A DNA stretch of 64,000 nucleotides from NCBI GenBank assembly GCA_018223375.1, contig JAGTTS010000001.1:310001-374000 (forward strand). Direction: 5' to 3'. Both the position numbers and the translations under genes were made by a program. This DNA is from Clostridiaceae bacterium Marseille-Q3526. GTDB taxonomy: Bacteria; Bacillota; Clostridia; Lachnospirales; Lachnospiraceae. The stretch's first letter is position 1, and each line of letters opens with the position of its first letter. Positions 1 through 7,921 of this stretch are shown here, in pieces. A model generated the notes under the pieces. The model saw only the letters and a list, made by a program, of their open reading frames with translations. It had not been told where the DNA came from and did no database searches.

Positions 1-237
1 GCCCTCTCTGTTCCCAGAATAATCAGGCAGAACCGTCAGCTGACAGCGTTCTGGCAGGGAAAACGGATACCGCTTCTGTTCAAACTCCAGGGAAAGAAGG
101 GCTTTGCTGTCGGAAATCAGAGTCAGCGCTCCGATGGGAGAACTGTACTCCATCTGATAAAGCCTTCTTTCGGCTGTTTCTGTTCCAGCCTTCTCCCCGC
201 TTCCTGTACGTCTCTTCTTTTTTAAATCCCTCTCCAT
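1..237 (-). CDS. ogt: Methylated-DNA--protein-cysteine methyltransferase, N-terminal part (cut by window edge)
   Basis: The first 79 codons of a minus-strand gene that runs off the left edge. Translation gives a basic leader of about 29 residues, then MEYSSPIGALTLISDSKALL, the typical opening of Ogt-type O6-alkylguanine repair proteins (substrate-like N-terminal domain). The catalytic PCHR motif lies outside the window and cannot be checked. The start ATG at 237-235 is set by AGGAGGA at 250-244. An ATG 29 codons further in is an alternative start that would begin directly at the domain. The family removes alkyl groups from guanine by suicide transfer to a cysteine. The assignment rests on the N-terminal domain only. 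Confidence 0.6.
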   Translation of the reverse strand, partial: MERDLKKKRRTGSGEKAGTETAERRLYQMEYSSPIGALTLISDSKALLSLEFEQKRYPFSLPERCQLTVLPDYSGNREG

Positions 238-356
238 CTCTCTTCCTCCTGCTGCTTCTTTTCCTTTCTGAAATCTTCTGTCCTCCTCGATTTATTTTCC
301 AGAGGTTTTTCTTCCGTCTGCCTGCTTTAAATGCGGTTTTTCGGTGTATTTCCTTT

Positions 357-2279
357 TTATACCCCCCCCATGTATATAGCCTTTCTCGCTCTCTTTTCCA
401 GATACATATTTTCATCTGCCCGGTGCATCAGCACATGATAGTTCTTTCCATCAACCGGATAAATAGCACAGCCGATGGAAAATTCTACCAATTCCGCCGT
501 TCCGTTATCCATGAACGCTTCGCCTCGTTTCTCTTTCAACGCGCCGCACACTGCGTCGACACGTTCTCTGGAATCATAGCCGTAGAGGAAAACGATAAAT
601 TCGTCGCCTCCCAGACGGGCGCATACAGAGCCAGGTCCCGCCGTATCTTTGATAATGGCCCCAATCCGCTTCAGATACTCGTCTCCCACAGAGTGGCCGT
701 ACATGTCGTTAATCCGCTTCAGACCGTCGGCGTCCATCATAATAATCATGCCCCATCCCAGATCCTGCGTCCCTTCAAACAGCTCGTCCATCTGGTTGTT
801 AAAGCCCCGTCTGTTGTAGAGACCGGTCAGACTGTCATGACTGCTCTGCTCTCTCAGCTCGTTGAGCTCCTTCCACCACTGGGACAGATCAGACACATAG
901 TAGGTTGTGCTCTGCTCGTCCGTCTGTTTTTCAATTTTCAGATAAATTTTATCGCCGTCTCTGTCATATTCATAGATCTGCTCGTCCTCGTCCACTGGAT
1001 GCTCCATGGCCTCTTCCAGCCGTTTTTCCGCCTCAGACACCGCCAGTAAACTGTCCTGTCCGCTTTCCTCTATGCCCAGCATCTCCAGCAGACGGCTGTT
1101 GATAAACGATTTTCCAAAAAACTGGTTCTTTTCAAAGATTCCAATAGGAATCCGCCCTTTGTCCACAATCCGCGTCAGCTTGTCCCAGCCCAGGCGGATG
1201 CCTTTCAACATCTGATTCATATAAAAAATCAATTCGTTAAATTCTTCCACATCCGTCTTCACAGAGATATCTCTGAAATCGCCCTGCTCCACCTTTTTCA
1301 GCTCGTCCACAATCGCCACCAGGTTTCTGGCCAGCTTTTTGTCCATATACCAGGTAATGCCTCCGATCACTGCCACAGCGGTCAGAACAAGATAAAGAAA
1401 AACCATCAGTGTGGACATCACTATGCTGCGAAGGGGGAAATCAGACGGATAGCATCGGAGCAGAGCAAAGTTTCCATACCGCTCTGCATACACGCAGTAT
1501 TTCTTCCCCTGAAACCGTTCGTGAAAGCCTGTTCTGAGCTCTGTACCCTCTCGTTTCTTCCATCCAGAGCTTATATCCATTCCCACCATAGCGGGATCTG
1601 TGGATGCGGCAATTCTCTTCGTATTTAAGTCGACCGCATGAAGATATCCGCGCATATCCAGGGGAATATCAGAAATCACCCGGTCCAGGCTCTTCTCCTC
1701 TATGGCCTTCAGAATACGTTCCGGCTCCATTCCAATCTGGATGATCCCGCTTCCATCCTCCTCCCAGACAGCCGCATACTGCATGGGTTTGCCCTCTGCC
1801 GTATTATCAGCAATATTCTGGCAGAGCTTCATGGAGGTGTCCTCCAGCATGGGCAGAAAATACCGCATCTGCTCTCCCGAGTCAAGCGTATAGCCATAAT
1901 ACTCCGGGTGGGTTCCCCCATAGATCACGCCCTCAGGCGTGAAGCAGTGGATCTCATCCACTCCCAGCTTGTCTGCCAGCTCTCTGGCGGCTTCCGGGCT
2001 CTCAGTCACCTCCGGCCGGCTCTCAATGCAGTAGGCAGCTATCTCGGCAGATCTAATGCACCGCTCTGCAAACTCTTCCTTATCCTCTTCAAGCTCCCTT
2101 TCCTTCGTTTCCAGCAGCTGTCTCAGCTGACAGAACAGCTCAGAAGAATTTTCCCGCTGGTTCTTATGCTGGGCGTAAAGCTGCGCCCAGAGATTGGCCG
2201 GCAGGATCAGCGCAATCAGCAGCAAAATGGTAGTCCTGGCCAGGCGCGGCAGAGCCTTTTTAATACTTCTGGTTTTCAT
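357..2279 (-). CDS. Membrane-bound diguanylate cyclase (GGDEF)
   Basis: Makes cyclic di-GMP from two GTP at the membrane. The 640-residue protein has an N-terminal transmembrane helix, an extracellular Cache-like sensor region of about 250 residues, a second helix (SIVMSTLMVFLYLVLTAVAV), a HAMP-like linker, a PAS-like region and a C-terminal GGDEF domain. The active-site motif is intact (ARLGGDEFIVF) and the domain opens with SHDSLTGLYNRRGF. The start is the ATG at 2279, preceded by GGAGGG; an upstream in-frame ATG lies inside the neighbouring gene and lacks an RBS. It overlaps the 3' end of the phosphodiesterase gene by 20 bases, so the two are probably co-translated. A run of eight G lies in the last codons. 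Confidence 0.9.
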   Translation of the reverse strand: MKTRSIKKALPRLARTTILLLIALILPANLWAQLYAQHKNQRENSSELFCQLRQLLETKERELEEDKEEFAERCIRSAEIAAYCIESRPEVTESPEAARELADKLGVDEIHCFTPEGVIYGGTHPEYYGYTLDSGEQMRYFLPMLEDTSMKLCQNIADNTAEGKPMQYAAVWEEDGSGIIQIGMEPERILKAIEEKSLDRVISDIPLDMRGYLHAVDLNTKRIAASTDPAMVGMDISSGWKKREGTELRTGFHERFQGKKYCVYAERYGNFALLRCYPSDFPLRSIVMSTLMVFLYLVLTAVAVIGGITWYMDKKLARNLVAIVDELKKVEQGDFRDISVKTDVEEFNELIFYMNQMLKGIRLGWDKLTRIVDKGRIPIGIFEKNQFFGKSFINSRLLEMLGIEESGQDSLLAVSEAEKRLEEAMEHPVDEDEQIYEYDRDGDKIYLKIEKQTDEQSTTYYVSDLSQWWKELNELREQSSHDSLTGLYNRRGFNNQMDELFEGTQDLGWGMIIMMDADGLKRINDMYGHSVGDEYLKRIGAIIKDTAGPGSVCARLGGDEFIVFLYGYDSRERVDAVCGALKEKRGEAFMDNGTAELVEFSIGCAIYPVDGKNYHVLMHRADENMYLEKRARKAIYMGGV

Positions 2280-4437
2280 AAGCTTCCCTCCACGCCTCAA
2301 ATTCTCCCACCGGAATCGGTCTGGAGTATACATATCCCTGAATCAGATCACAGCGCATGGCCTTTAAGACTTCCACCTGCTCCATCTGTTCAATTCCCTC
2401 CGCCACTACGCTCATATTCAGGCTGTGAGCCAGCTGGATCAGCTGGGCCACTATTTTCCTGGACTTTGTATTCTCATTGAGGAAGAAGGTGCGGTCTAAT
2501 TTCAGAGTGTCCACCTCCAGCTCGTTTAACACTCCCAGAGAGGAGTAGGCGAAGCCGAAGTCATCTAACGCCACACGGAAACCGCAGGCGCGGAAGCCGT
2601 CCAGAACCGATTTGACGAACAGCAGCTGGCTGTCGTCGATAAATACAGTCTCCGTCAGCTCTATCTCTATCATTCCGTCTGGGATGTTGTACCGCTCCTT
2701 GATCTCCTTGTACTCCTTCCAGACACCGGCGCCCTTGCTTCTCAAATGGAAACGGGACAGATTGACCGACAGCAGGGAAATCTCCTGCCCCTCCTCCATC
2801 CATCGGGCAATCAGGCGGCAGACTTCCTCGAACATATATAAATCCAGCTGGCAGATATTTCCGTTCATCTCAAACAGCGGAATAAATTCATCCGGATAGA
2901 TCATCCCCTCCTTCGGATGAATCCAGCGCACAAGGGCCTCCGCCTGACAGGGCTCTCCTGGAACAGGGCTTACCTTGGGCTGCAGATAAATCTTCAGATC
3001 TCTGTTTTTCAGGGATTCCTCAAACAGCTCGTTCAGACGCTGCTCCCGATCCTGCTTGGCAGCCACAGCGTTGTCATAGAAGGTGCACACATTTTTCTCC
3101 GCCTTCTGCTTGCTGGCAGAAATCGCCCGCGTCATAGCGGAGGAAACAGAGTCGGCGTCCTGCAGCCGGCAGACGCCTATAGTGAAGTCAATGGAGGTGC
3201 CGCAGAATTTCTGTCCGATCACCTCGTTCATCTCTTGAATCGCTTCCTCCATGCGGCTGTTCAGACGGTTCCTGTCAGTTTCCCGAAGAAGCAGGAAGAA
3301 ATGATCCATGCTGCTCCGGCTGACCAGCTCTCCCTTCTGCTTCAAATCCTTCTGAAACTGATGAAAAATAAACTGCAGCGTCCTGTTTCCATCCTCCTCG
3401 CCCCAGCTCTCATTAATAATTCTGAAATCGATCACATTTAAGTAAACAATCGCGTATTCTTTGAAATTTCGATTATCTATGACTTCTTCACACTGTTTTA
3501 AAAAGCCCTCCCTGTTCCAGCCGCCTGTGAGCGGATCTGTGAGAAACAGCTGTTCCTTTCTCTGATTCTCCTTCAGGAGATGACGGATCAGGAACATAAA
3601 CAGAATCATAACCGTAAAGGTAAAGACGGAGTAGATATCCATGTACCGTTCAATCTGAGACATCAGAAAATCCGACGGAATAATGGCCGCCTGCTCCCAG
3701 TCTGTCCCCTCCACCTTATAGGCGGAAATAAATACCTGGCGTCCCGAGGAAAGCGTCTGCTTATCGATCCCGTAGGGCATATCCCTGTGCTTTAATATCT
3801 CCTTAAGCTCCTCCCACTCCTCGTCCGTTATGGCGGACTCGCTTCCTCTTTTCCTTATAATCCGCTCGCCTGTTTTTCCGTCCATGAGAACGCTGATGCC
3901 CTGATTCTGGTAGTCGGCCTGGCTCACCAGCCTTTGGATGCCCTGATAGCTCTGCATTCCTATGACAAGAGAAGCCGCCTGCCCCTCCTTCACCACAGGC
4001 GCGGTAAAAAGCATCAGCTGATCCTTGATATAGGAAATCTGCGGCTCCTCCCAGGCCTCCGGATGAGCGGAAAGCCACGTCTCCAGCTCCTCGGTCTCCT
4101 CCGCCTCGGGGAAAAAACCGTTTTCCCTGGAAACCACACAGATGCCGTCCAGCTCCGTAGCCTCCTCTTTCCTGGACAGCAGATCCTCTGTCATCAGAAA
4201 CTCCGGCATCCTGCTCAGCGAATCTGCCAGATCCTTGATAAACTCCTGTCCCGTCTTCAGACGGTAGGAAATGTGGGAAGCCAGCTCATAGTTATTGTCT
4301 GACACATACCGCTCCACAATCTTTCCCATCATCCGCTCAAAAGCTACCGTATTGCTGAAAAATCCAACCAGCACGGCAAACGCAGCCACTACCGTAATTA
4401 CAATAAAAATTTTGCCCCTTTTTCTCTCTGTTTTCAT
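2260..4437 (-). CDS. Membrane c-di-GMP phosphodiesterase, degenerate GGDEF plus EAL
   Basis: Predicted to hydrolyse cyclic di-GMP. About 725 residues: N-terminal helix, extracellular sensor region of about 230 residues, second helix (FTFTVMILFMFLIRHL), a GGDEF-like domain and a C-terminal EAL domain. The GGDEF motif is replaced by SSMDHF, so cyclase activity is unlikely. The EAL domain keeps EALVRW, NLS, ELTE, ALDDFG, KLDR and AEGIE, as expected for an active enzyme. The start ATG at 4437 follows GGGGGAAGAG; an ATG at 4449 is possible but its spacing is worse. It sits directly upstream of, and overlaps, the diguanylate cyclase gene, so the pair builds and removes the same messenger under two different sensor domains. 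Confidence 0.9.
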   Translation of the reverse strand: MKTERKRGKIFIVITVVAAFAVLVGFFSNTVAFERMMGKIVERYVSDNNYELASHISYRLKTGQEFIKDLADSLSRMPEFLMTEDLLSRKEEATELDGICVVSRENGFFPEAEETEELETWLSAHPEAWEEPQISYIKDQLMLFTAPVVKEGQAASLVIGMQSYQGIQRLVSQADYQNQGISVLMDGKTGERIIRKRGSESAITDEEWEELKEILKHRDMPYGIDKQTLSSGRQVFISAYKVEGTDWEQAAIIPSDFLMSQIERYMDIYSVFTFTVMILFMFLIRHLLKENQRKEQLFLTDPLTGGWNREGFLKQCEEVIDNRNFKEYAIVYLNVIDFRIINESWGEEDGNRTLQFIFHQFQKDLKQKGELVSRSSMDHFFLLLRETDRNRLNSRMEEAIQEMNEVIGQKFCGTSIDFTIGVCRLQDADSVSSAMTRAISASKQKAEKNVCTFYDNAVAAKQDREQRLNELFEESLKNRDLKIYLQPKVSPVPGEPCQAEALVRWIHPKEGMIYPDEFIPLFEMNGNICQLDLYMFEEVCRLIARWMEEGQEISLLSVNLSRFHLRSKGAGVWKEYKEIKERYNIPDGMIEIELTETVFIDDSQLLFVKSVLDGFRACGFRVALDDFGFAYSSLGVLNELEVDTLKLDRTFFLNENTKSRKIVAQLIQLAHSLNMSVVAEGIEQMEQVEVLKAMRCDLIQGYVYSRPIPVGEFEAWREAYENQKY

Positions 4438-4503
4438 CTCTTCCCCCATCCCTGTATTCTTCAGCCGGAAAAGCTTCCGCTGGACGCTTTTTCTAATGTG
4501 CAA

Positions 4504-4546
4504 TAAAAAAACCGCTTTCTCAGTACAGTATACCAAAAAAGCGGTT
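4504..4546 (-). terminator. Rho-independent terminator after feoAB
   Basis: On the minus strand AACCGCTTT (4546-4538) pairs with AAAGCGGTT (4518-4510), followed by a run of T. It starts 14 bases after the feoAB stop codon and separates that gene from the cyclic-di-GMP pair. Confidence 0.75.
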
Positions 4547-4559
4547 ATAAGTTAAGGGT

Positions 4560-6899
4560 TTATAGGAATTGGCAGAGATGATATACCCCGAATGCCGCAA
4601 TCCACGCAATCAGGCACTGTCCGAATACCATGGCCAGCGCCCATTTTCCTCCCAGCTCCCTTCTGACAGAGGCGATCGCCGCCACGCAGGGCGTATACAG
4701 AAGGCAGAATACCAGAAGAGCCGCGGCGCCCGGCAGAGTGAGAGCGCTCTGCAGGGAGGCTGTGCTTCCAAACAGTACGGTCAGGGAGGAAACCACGCTC
4801 TCCTTGGCCATGAATCCGGAAATCAGGGAGGTAACAATCCTCCAGTCTCCAAAGCCTGCCGGAACAAACAGAGGCGCCAGGGTGCCTGCCAGAGCCGCCA
4901 GCACGCTGTCCTGTGAATCGGACACCATGTTGAAGCTCAAATCAAAGTTCTGTAAAAACCAGATGGCAATCGTCGCCAGGAAAATGACGGTGAAGGCTCT
5001 CTGAAGGAAATCCCTGGCCTTGTCCCACAAAAGATGGCCCACGTTTTTCGCTCCGGGCATTCTGTAGTTAGGAAGCTCCATGACGAACGGAACCGCCTCC
5101 CCCTTAAAGGCCGTCTGCTTCATAAGCATAGCCATGATAATTCCCATGATAATTCCGAACAGATACAGGCCAATCATCACCAGAGCGCCGTGATCTGGGA
5201 AAAAGGCCGCTGTAAAGAAGGCGTAAATGGGCAGCTTCGCTGTGCAGCTCATAAACGGCGTCAGCAGAATCGTCATTTTTCTGTCTCTCTCCGACGGAAG
5301 CGTTCTGCTGGCCATGACGCCCGGCACGGTGCAGCCAAAGCCCACCAGCATAGGCACGATGCTTCTTCCGGACAGTCCCAGCTTTCTGAGAAGCTTATCC
5401 ATGATAAAGGCCACTCTGGCCATGTATCCGCTGTCCTCTAAGAGGGACAGGAAGAAGAACAGAGTCACGATAATCGGCAGGAAGCTTAACACGCCTCCTA
5501 CTCCGCCGAAGATACCGTCAATCACCAGGGAATGCACCGCGCCGTTCACATGAGCCGCAGCCATGGCCTGGTCTGCCATCTCTGTGAGAGCGGTAATTCC
5601 CGATTCCAAAAGACCCTGGAAAAAGGCTCCGACGACGTTGAAGGTCATCCAGAATACCAGGCCCATAATGCCGATAAAGGCCGGAATTCCTGTATATTTT
5701 CCTGTGAGGAAGCGGTCGATCTCCCGGCTTCTCATTCTCTCCCGGCTCTCGTGGGGCTTGATTACCGCATCGCTGCAGACCTCCTCAATATAGTCGAACC
5801 GCATCTGGGCCACAGAGGCCGCCCGGTCCATTCCGGTCTCCTCCTCTGTCTGCCCTGCGATTTCCTCCAGCACCCGCTCCTCGTTCTCCGTCAGCTCCAG
5901 CTGCTTTAAGAGCGTCTGATCTCCCTCCATCACCTTGCTGGCCGCAAAGCGCAGCGGAATCTGGGCCTTGGCCGCGTGATCCTCAATCAGGTGCATCACG
6001 GCGTGAATCCCTCTGTGAATCCCCTCCTCCCGCCGGCAGAAGTCGATCTCAAGGGGCCGTTCCTGATACTTGGCCACGTGAATCGCATGGCGGATCAGCT
6101 CGTCGATTCCCTCTCCCTTGGCGGCGGAAATGGGGATCACAGGAACGCCCAGAGCCTCCTCCATCTCGTTGACCAGGACAGAGCCGCCGTTTTCCCGCAG
6201 CTCGTCCATCATGTTTAAGGCCACTACCATGGGCACGCCCAGCTCCAGAAGCTGCATGGTCAGGTAGAGATTTCTCTCAATATTGGTGGCGTCCACGATA
6301 TTGATGATTCCCTTCGGCTTCTCCCGGATGACGAATTCCCTTGTCACAATCTCCTCGCTGCTGTAGGGAGACATGGAGTAGATGCCCGGCAGATCTGTGA
6401 TCAGCGTGTTGTCGTATCCCTTAATCACGCCGTCCTTTCTGTCTACTGTGACGCCGGGGAAATTTCCCACGTGCTGCTTCGAGCCGGTCAGCTGGTTGAA
6501 CAGCGTTGTCTTTCCGCAGTTCTGATTTCCCACCAGTCCAAAGGTGAGGGTCTCTCCCTCAGGCAGGGGATTTTCCTCCTTCCTGTTGTGGAAACGGCCT
6601 CCCTCTCCATAGCCTGGATGGTGCTTTTCTGTCCTCTGTGTTCCATGAGCCGCCTGCTTCGTCTCCTTTGGAGGATGGGCTTCGCTGATCTCGATATTTT
6701 CTGCGTCTGCCAGCCGGATAGTCAGCTCGTAGCCGTGGATCCGAAGCTCAATGGGATCTCCCATAGGGGCGTATTTTACCACCGTCACCTCGGTTCCCTG
6801 AATCAGTCCCATATCCAGGAAATGCTGGCGCAGCGCGCCGCTTCCGCCCACCGCGCAGATGGTGGCTGTATTTCCAATCTGAAGTTCACTCAGTTTCAT
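4560..6899 (-). CDS. feoB: Ferrous iron transporter, FeoA-FeoB fusion
   Basis: Imports Fe2+ across the cytoplasmic membrane. Residues ~1-75 form a FeoA (SH3-like) domain (MKLSELQIGNTATI...IRLADAENIEI). A charged linker of about 40 residues leads to the FeoB G domain: G1 GNQNCGKTTLFNQL, G2 region HVGNFPGVTVDR, G3 DLPGIYSMSP and G4 in NMMDELREN. Gate and core membrane domains follow with several hydrophobic helices. In most bacteria FeoA and FeoB are separate; the fusion is known in some anaerobes. The start was set at 6899 because AGGTGA stands six bases upstream; the ATG at 6920 has no clear RBS. A single-gene unit with its own promoter and terminator. Confidence 0.93.
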   Translation of the reverse strand: MKLSELQIGNTATICAVGGSGALRQHFLDMGLIQGTEVTVVKYAPMGDPIELRIHGYELTIRLADAENIEISEAHPPKETKQAAHGTQRTEKHHPGYGEGGRFHNRKEENPLPEGETLTFGLVGNQNCGKTTLFNQLTGSKQHVGNFPGVTVDRKDGVIKGYDNTLITDLPGIYSMSPYSSEEIVTREFVIREKPKGIINIVDATNIERNLYLTMQLLELGVPMVVALNMMDELRENGGSVLVNEMEEALGVPVIPISAAKGEGIDELIRHAIHVAKYQERPLEIDFCRREEGIHRGIHAVMHLIEDHAAKAQIPLRFAASKVMEGDQTLLKQLELTENEERVLEEIAGQTEEETGMDRAASVAQMRFDYIEEVCSDAVIKPHESRERMRSREIDRFLTGKYTGIPAFIGIMGLVFWMTFNVVGAFFQGLLESGITALTEMADQAMAAAHVNGAVHSLVIDGIFGGVGGVLSFLPIIVTLFFFLSLLEDSGYMARVAFIMDKLLRKLGLSGRSIVPMLVGFGCTVPGVMASRTLPSERDRKMTILLTPFMSCTAKLPIYAFFTAAFFPDHGALVMIGLYLFGIIMGIIMAMLMKQTAFKGEAVPFVMELPNYRMPGAKNVGHLLWDKARDFLQRAFTVIFLATIAIWFLQNFDLSFNMVSDSQDSVLAALAGTLAPLFVPAGFGDWRIVTSLISGFMAKESVVSSLTVLFGSTASLQSALTLPGAAALLVFCLLYTPCVAAIASVRRELGGKWALAMVFGQCLIAWIAAFGVYHLCQFL

Positions 6900-7006
6900 C
6901 TGTATCACCTTTTCTTCCATATCTATCGCTTTTTAAGAGACAGACAGCGTCTGCCGTCTTTCTCTAATGGCTTTTAAATTAAGTTAGTCCTGGCTTACCA
7001 CACGAT

Positions 7007-7035
7007 ATCATAATACAGATTTTTTATTTTTTCAA
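7007..7035 (-). promoter_or_regulatory. Promoter of feoAB
   Basis: TTGAAA (7035-7030), 17-base spacer, TATGAT (7012-7007) on the minus strand, about 110 bases upstream of the feoAB start. No convincing Fur or DtxR box was found by eye. Confidence 0.65.
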
Positions 7036-7046
7036 GCAGAAAATGG

Positions 7047-7106
7047 ATGCGCGGGGGAGATTTTTCCTGTTCCGCTTTCAGCCACTAAAAAATCTCCCCC
7101 GCGCAT
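7047..7106 (+). repeat. 19-bp perfect hairpin with conserved 22-nt loop (family member A)
   Basis: Arms 7047-7065 and 7088-7106 are perfect inverted complements. The 22-base loop between them matches the loop of the first hairpin at 28.7 kb at 16 of 22 positions (shared core TGTTCC.CTT..AG.CAC), while the stems are unrelated. It lies between the kdpE 3' end and the feoAB promoter. A terminator role for kdpE is possible, but no T run follows in either direction. Confidence 0.7.
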
Positions 7107-7219
7107 AATCGCTGCTCTCTGTCTTTTTTATTTCCTCCAGAATTGCTCCCGGAAGCTGTTCTGCGGCCGGATCAGCCGCCTTTCCTTCTGCCTCTGCCCA
7201 GCGTCCCCCTCGGCAGCCC

Positions 7220-7921
7220 CTACTCTACCTTCACCATCCTGTAGCCTACGCCCACGTGGGTCTGGATATACTGAGGCGCGTCTTTGGAGCTGTTGATTTT
7301 CTTCCGAAGCGTGGCCATAAAGACGCGGAGAGAGGTAATATCGTCGGCGGAATTATTTCCCCAGATGTTCTGCATAATGAACGTATGAGTCAGCACTCTT
7401 CCCACATTTCTGGCTAACAGGCACAAAAGCTTGTATTCAATGGGAGTCAGGTGCAGCTCTGCTCCGTCCAGATAGGCGCAGCCTGCCGCATAGTCGATGC
7501 GCAGCGCGCCGTTTACAAAGGCGGAATTTTCCGCCACTGTCTGATTCATCAGCACAGGCAGTCTTCTGGTGATGGCTCTCAGGCGGGCCAGAAGCTCGTC
7601 CACGGAAAAGGGCTTCGTCAGATAGTCGTCCGCCCCGGCGTCCAGAGCCTCTATTTTGTCCTTGTCCTCTGTCCTGGCGCTGATCACGATAATAGGCATA
7701 TTGGACCAGGAGCGGATCTTCTTAATCACCTCCACGCCGCTGGTATCAGGCAGTCCCAGATCCAGAAGCACAATCTCCGGATTATGGGAGGACGCCTCAA
7801 TCACCGCCGCAGCCCCGTTCATAGCCGTTAAGTACCGGTATCCATGTGTTTTTAAAATCGTAGTGATTAAATTGTTGACGGATTTATCATCCTCTACAAC
7901 TAAAATAAGTGGTTTATTCAT
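7220..7921 (-). CDS. kdpE: KdpE response regulator
   Basis: An OmpR/PhoB-type regulator of 233 residues: receiver domain (LVVEDD acidic pocket, LLDLGLPD phospho-acceptor, ISAR, KPF) and a C-terminal winged helix with ALDAGADDYLTKPF before it and VGVGYRMVK at the end. It partners KdpD to switch on the potassium ATPase operon. The start at 7921 lies inside the kdpD stop region (8-base overlap), with GAGGAGGTG upstream, so the two are translationally coupled. A longer in-frame form starting at 7993 was rejected as it would run 80 bases into kdpD. Last gene of the kdp cluster. Confidence 0.93.
   Translation of the reverse strand: MNKPLILVVEDDKSVNNLITTILKTHGYRYLTAMNGAAAVIEASSHNPEIVLLDLGLPDTSGVEVIKKIRSWSNMPIIVISARTEDKDKIEALDAGADDYLTKPFSVDELLARLRAITRRLPVLMNQTVAENSAFVNGALRIDYAAGCAYLDGAELHLTPIEYKLLCLLARNVGRVLTHTFIMQNIWGNNSADDITSLRVFMATLRKKINSSKDAPQYIQTHVGVGYRMVKVE

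Noticed and set aside
80..415. Open frame of 111 codons next to the diguanylate cyclase, reachable by slippage in the G8 run (362-369)
   Set aside because: It overlaps both the ogt-like gene start and the cyclase end, has a low-complexity Lys/Arg composition, no RBS, and slippage there would only change the last residues.
423..1049. Plus-strand open frames opposite the cyclase and many similar ones opposite kdp, feo and nagA
   Set aside because: They are antisense shadows of well-supported genes with no RBS and no recognisable protein pattern.
6960..7005. DtxR or Fur box in the feoAB leader
   Set aside because: The partial TTAG/CTTA symmetry is too weak to call without a matrix search.
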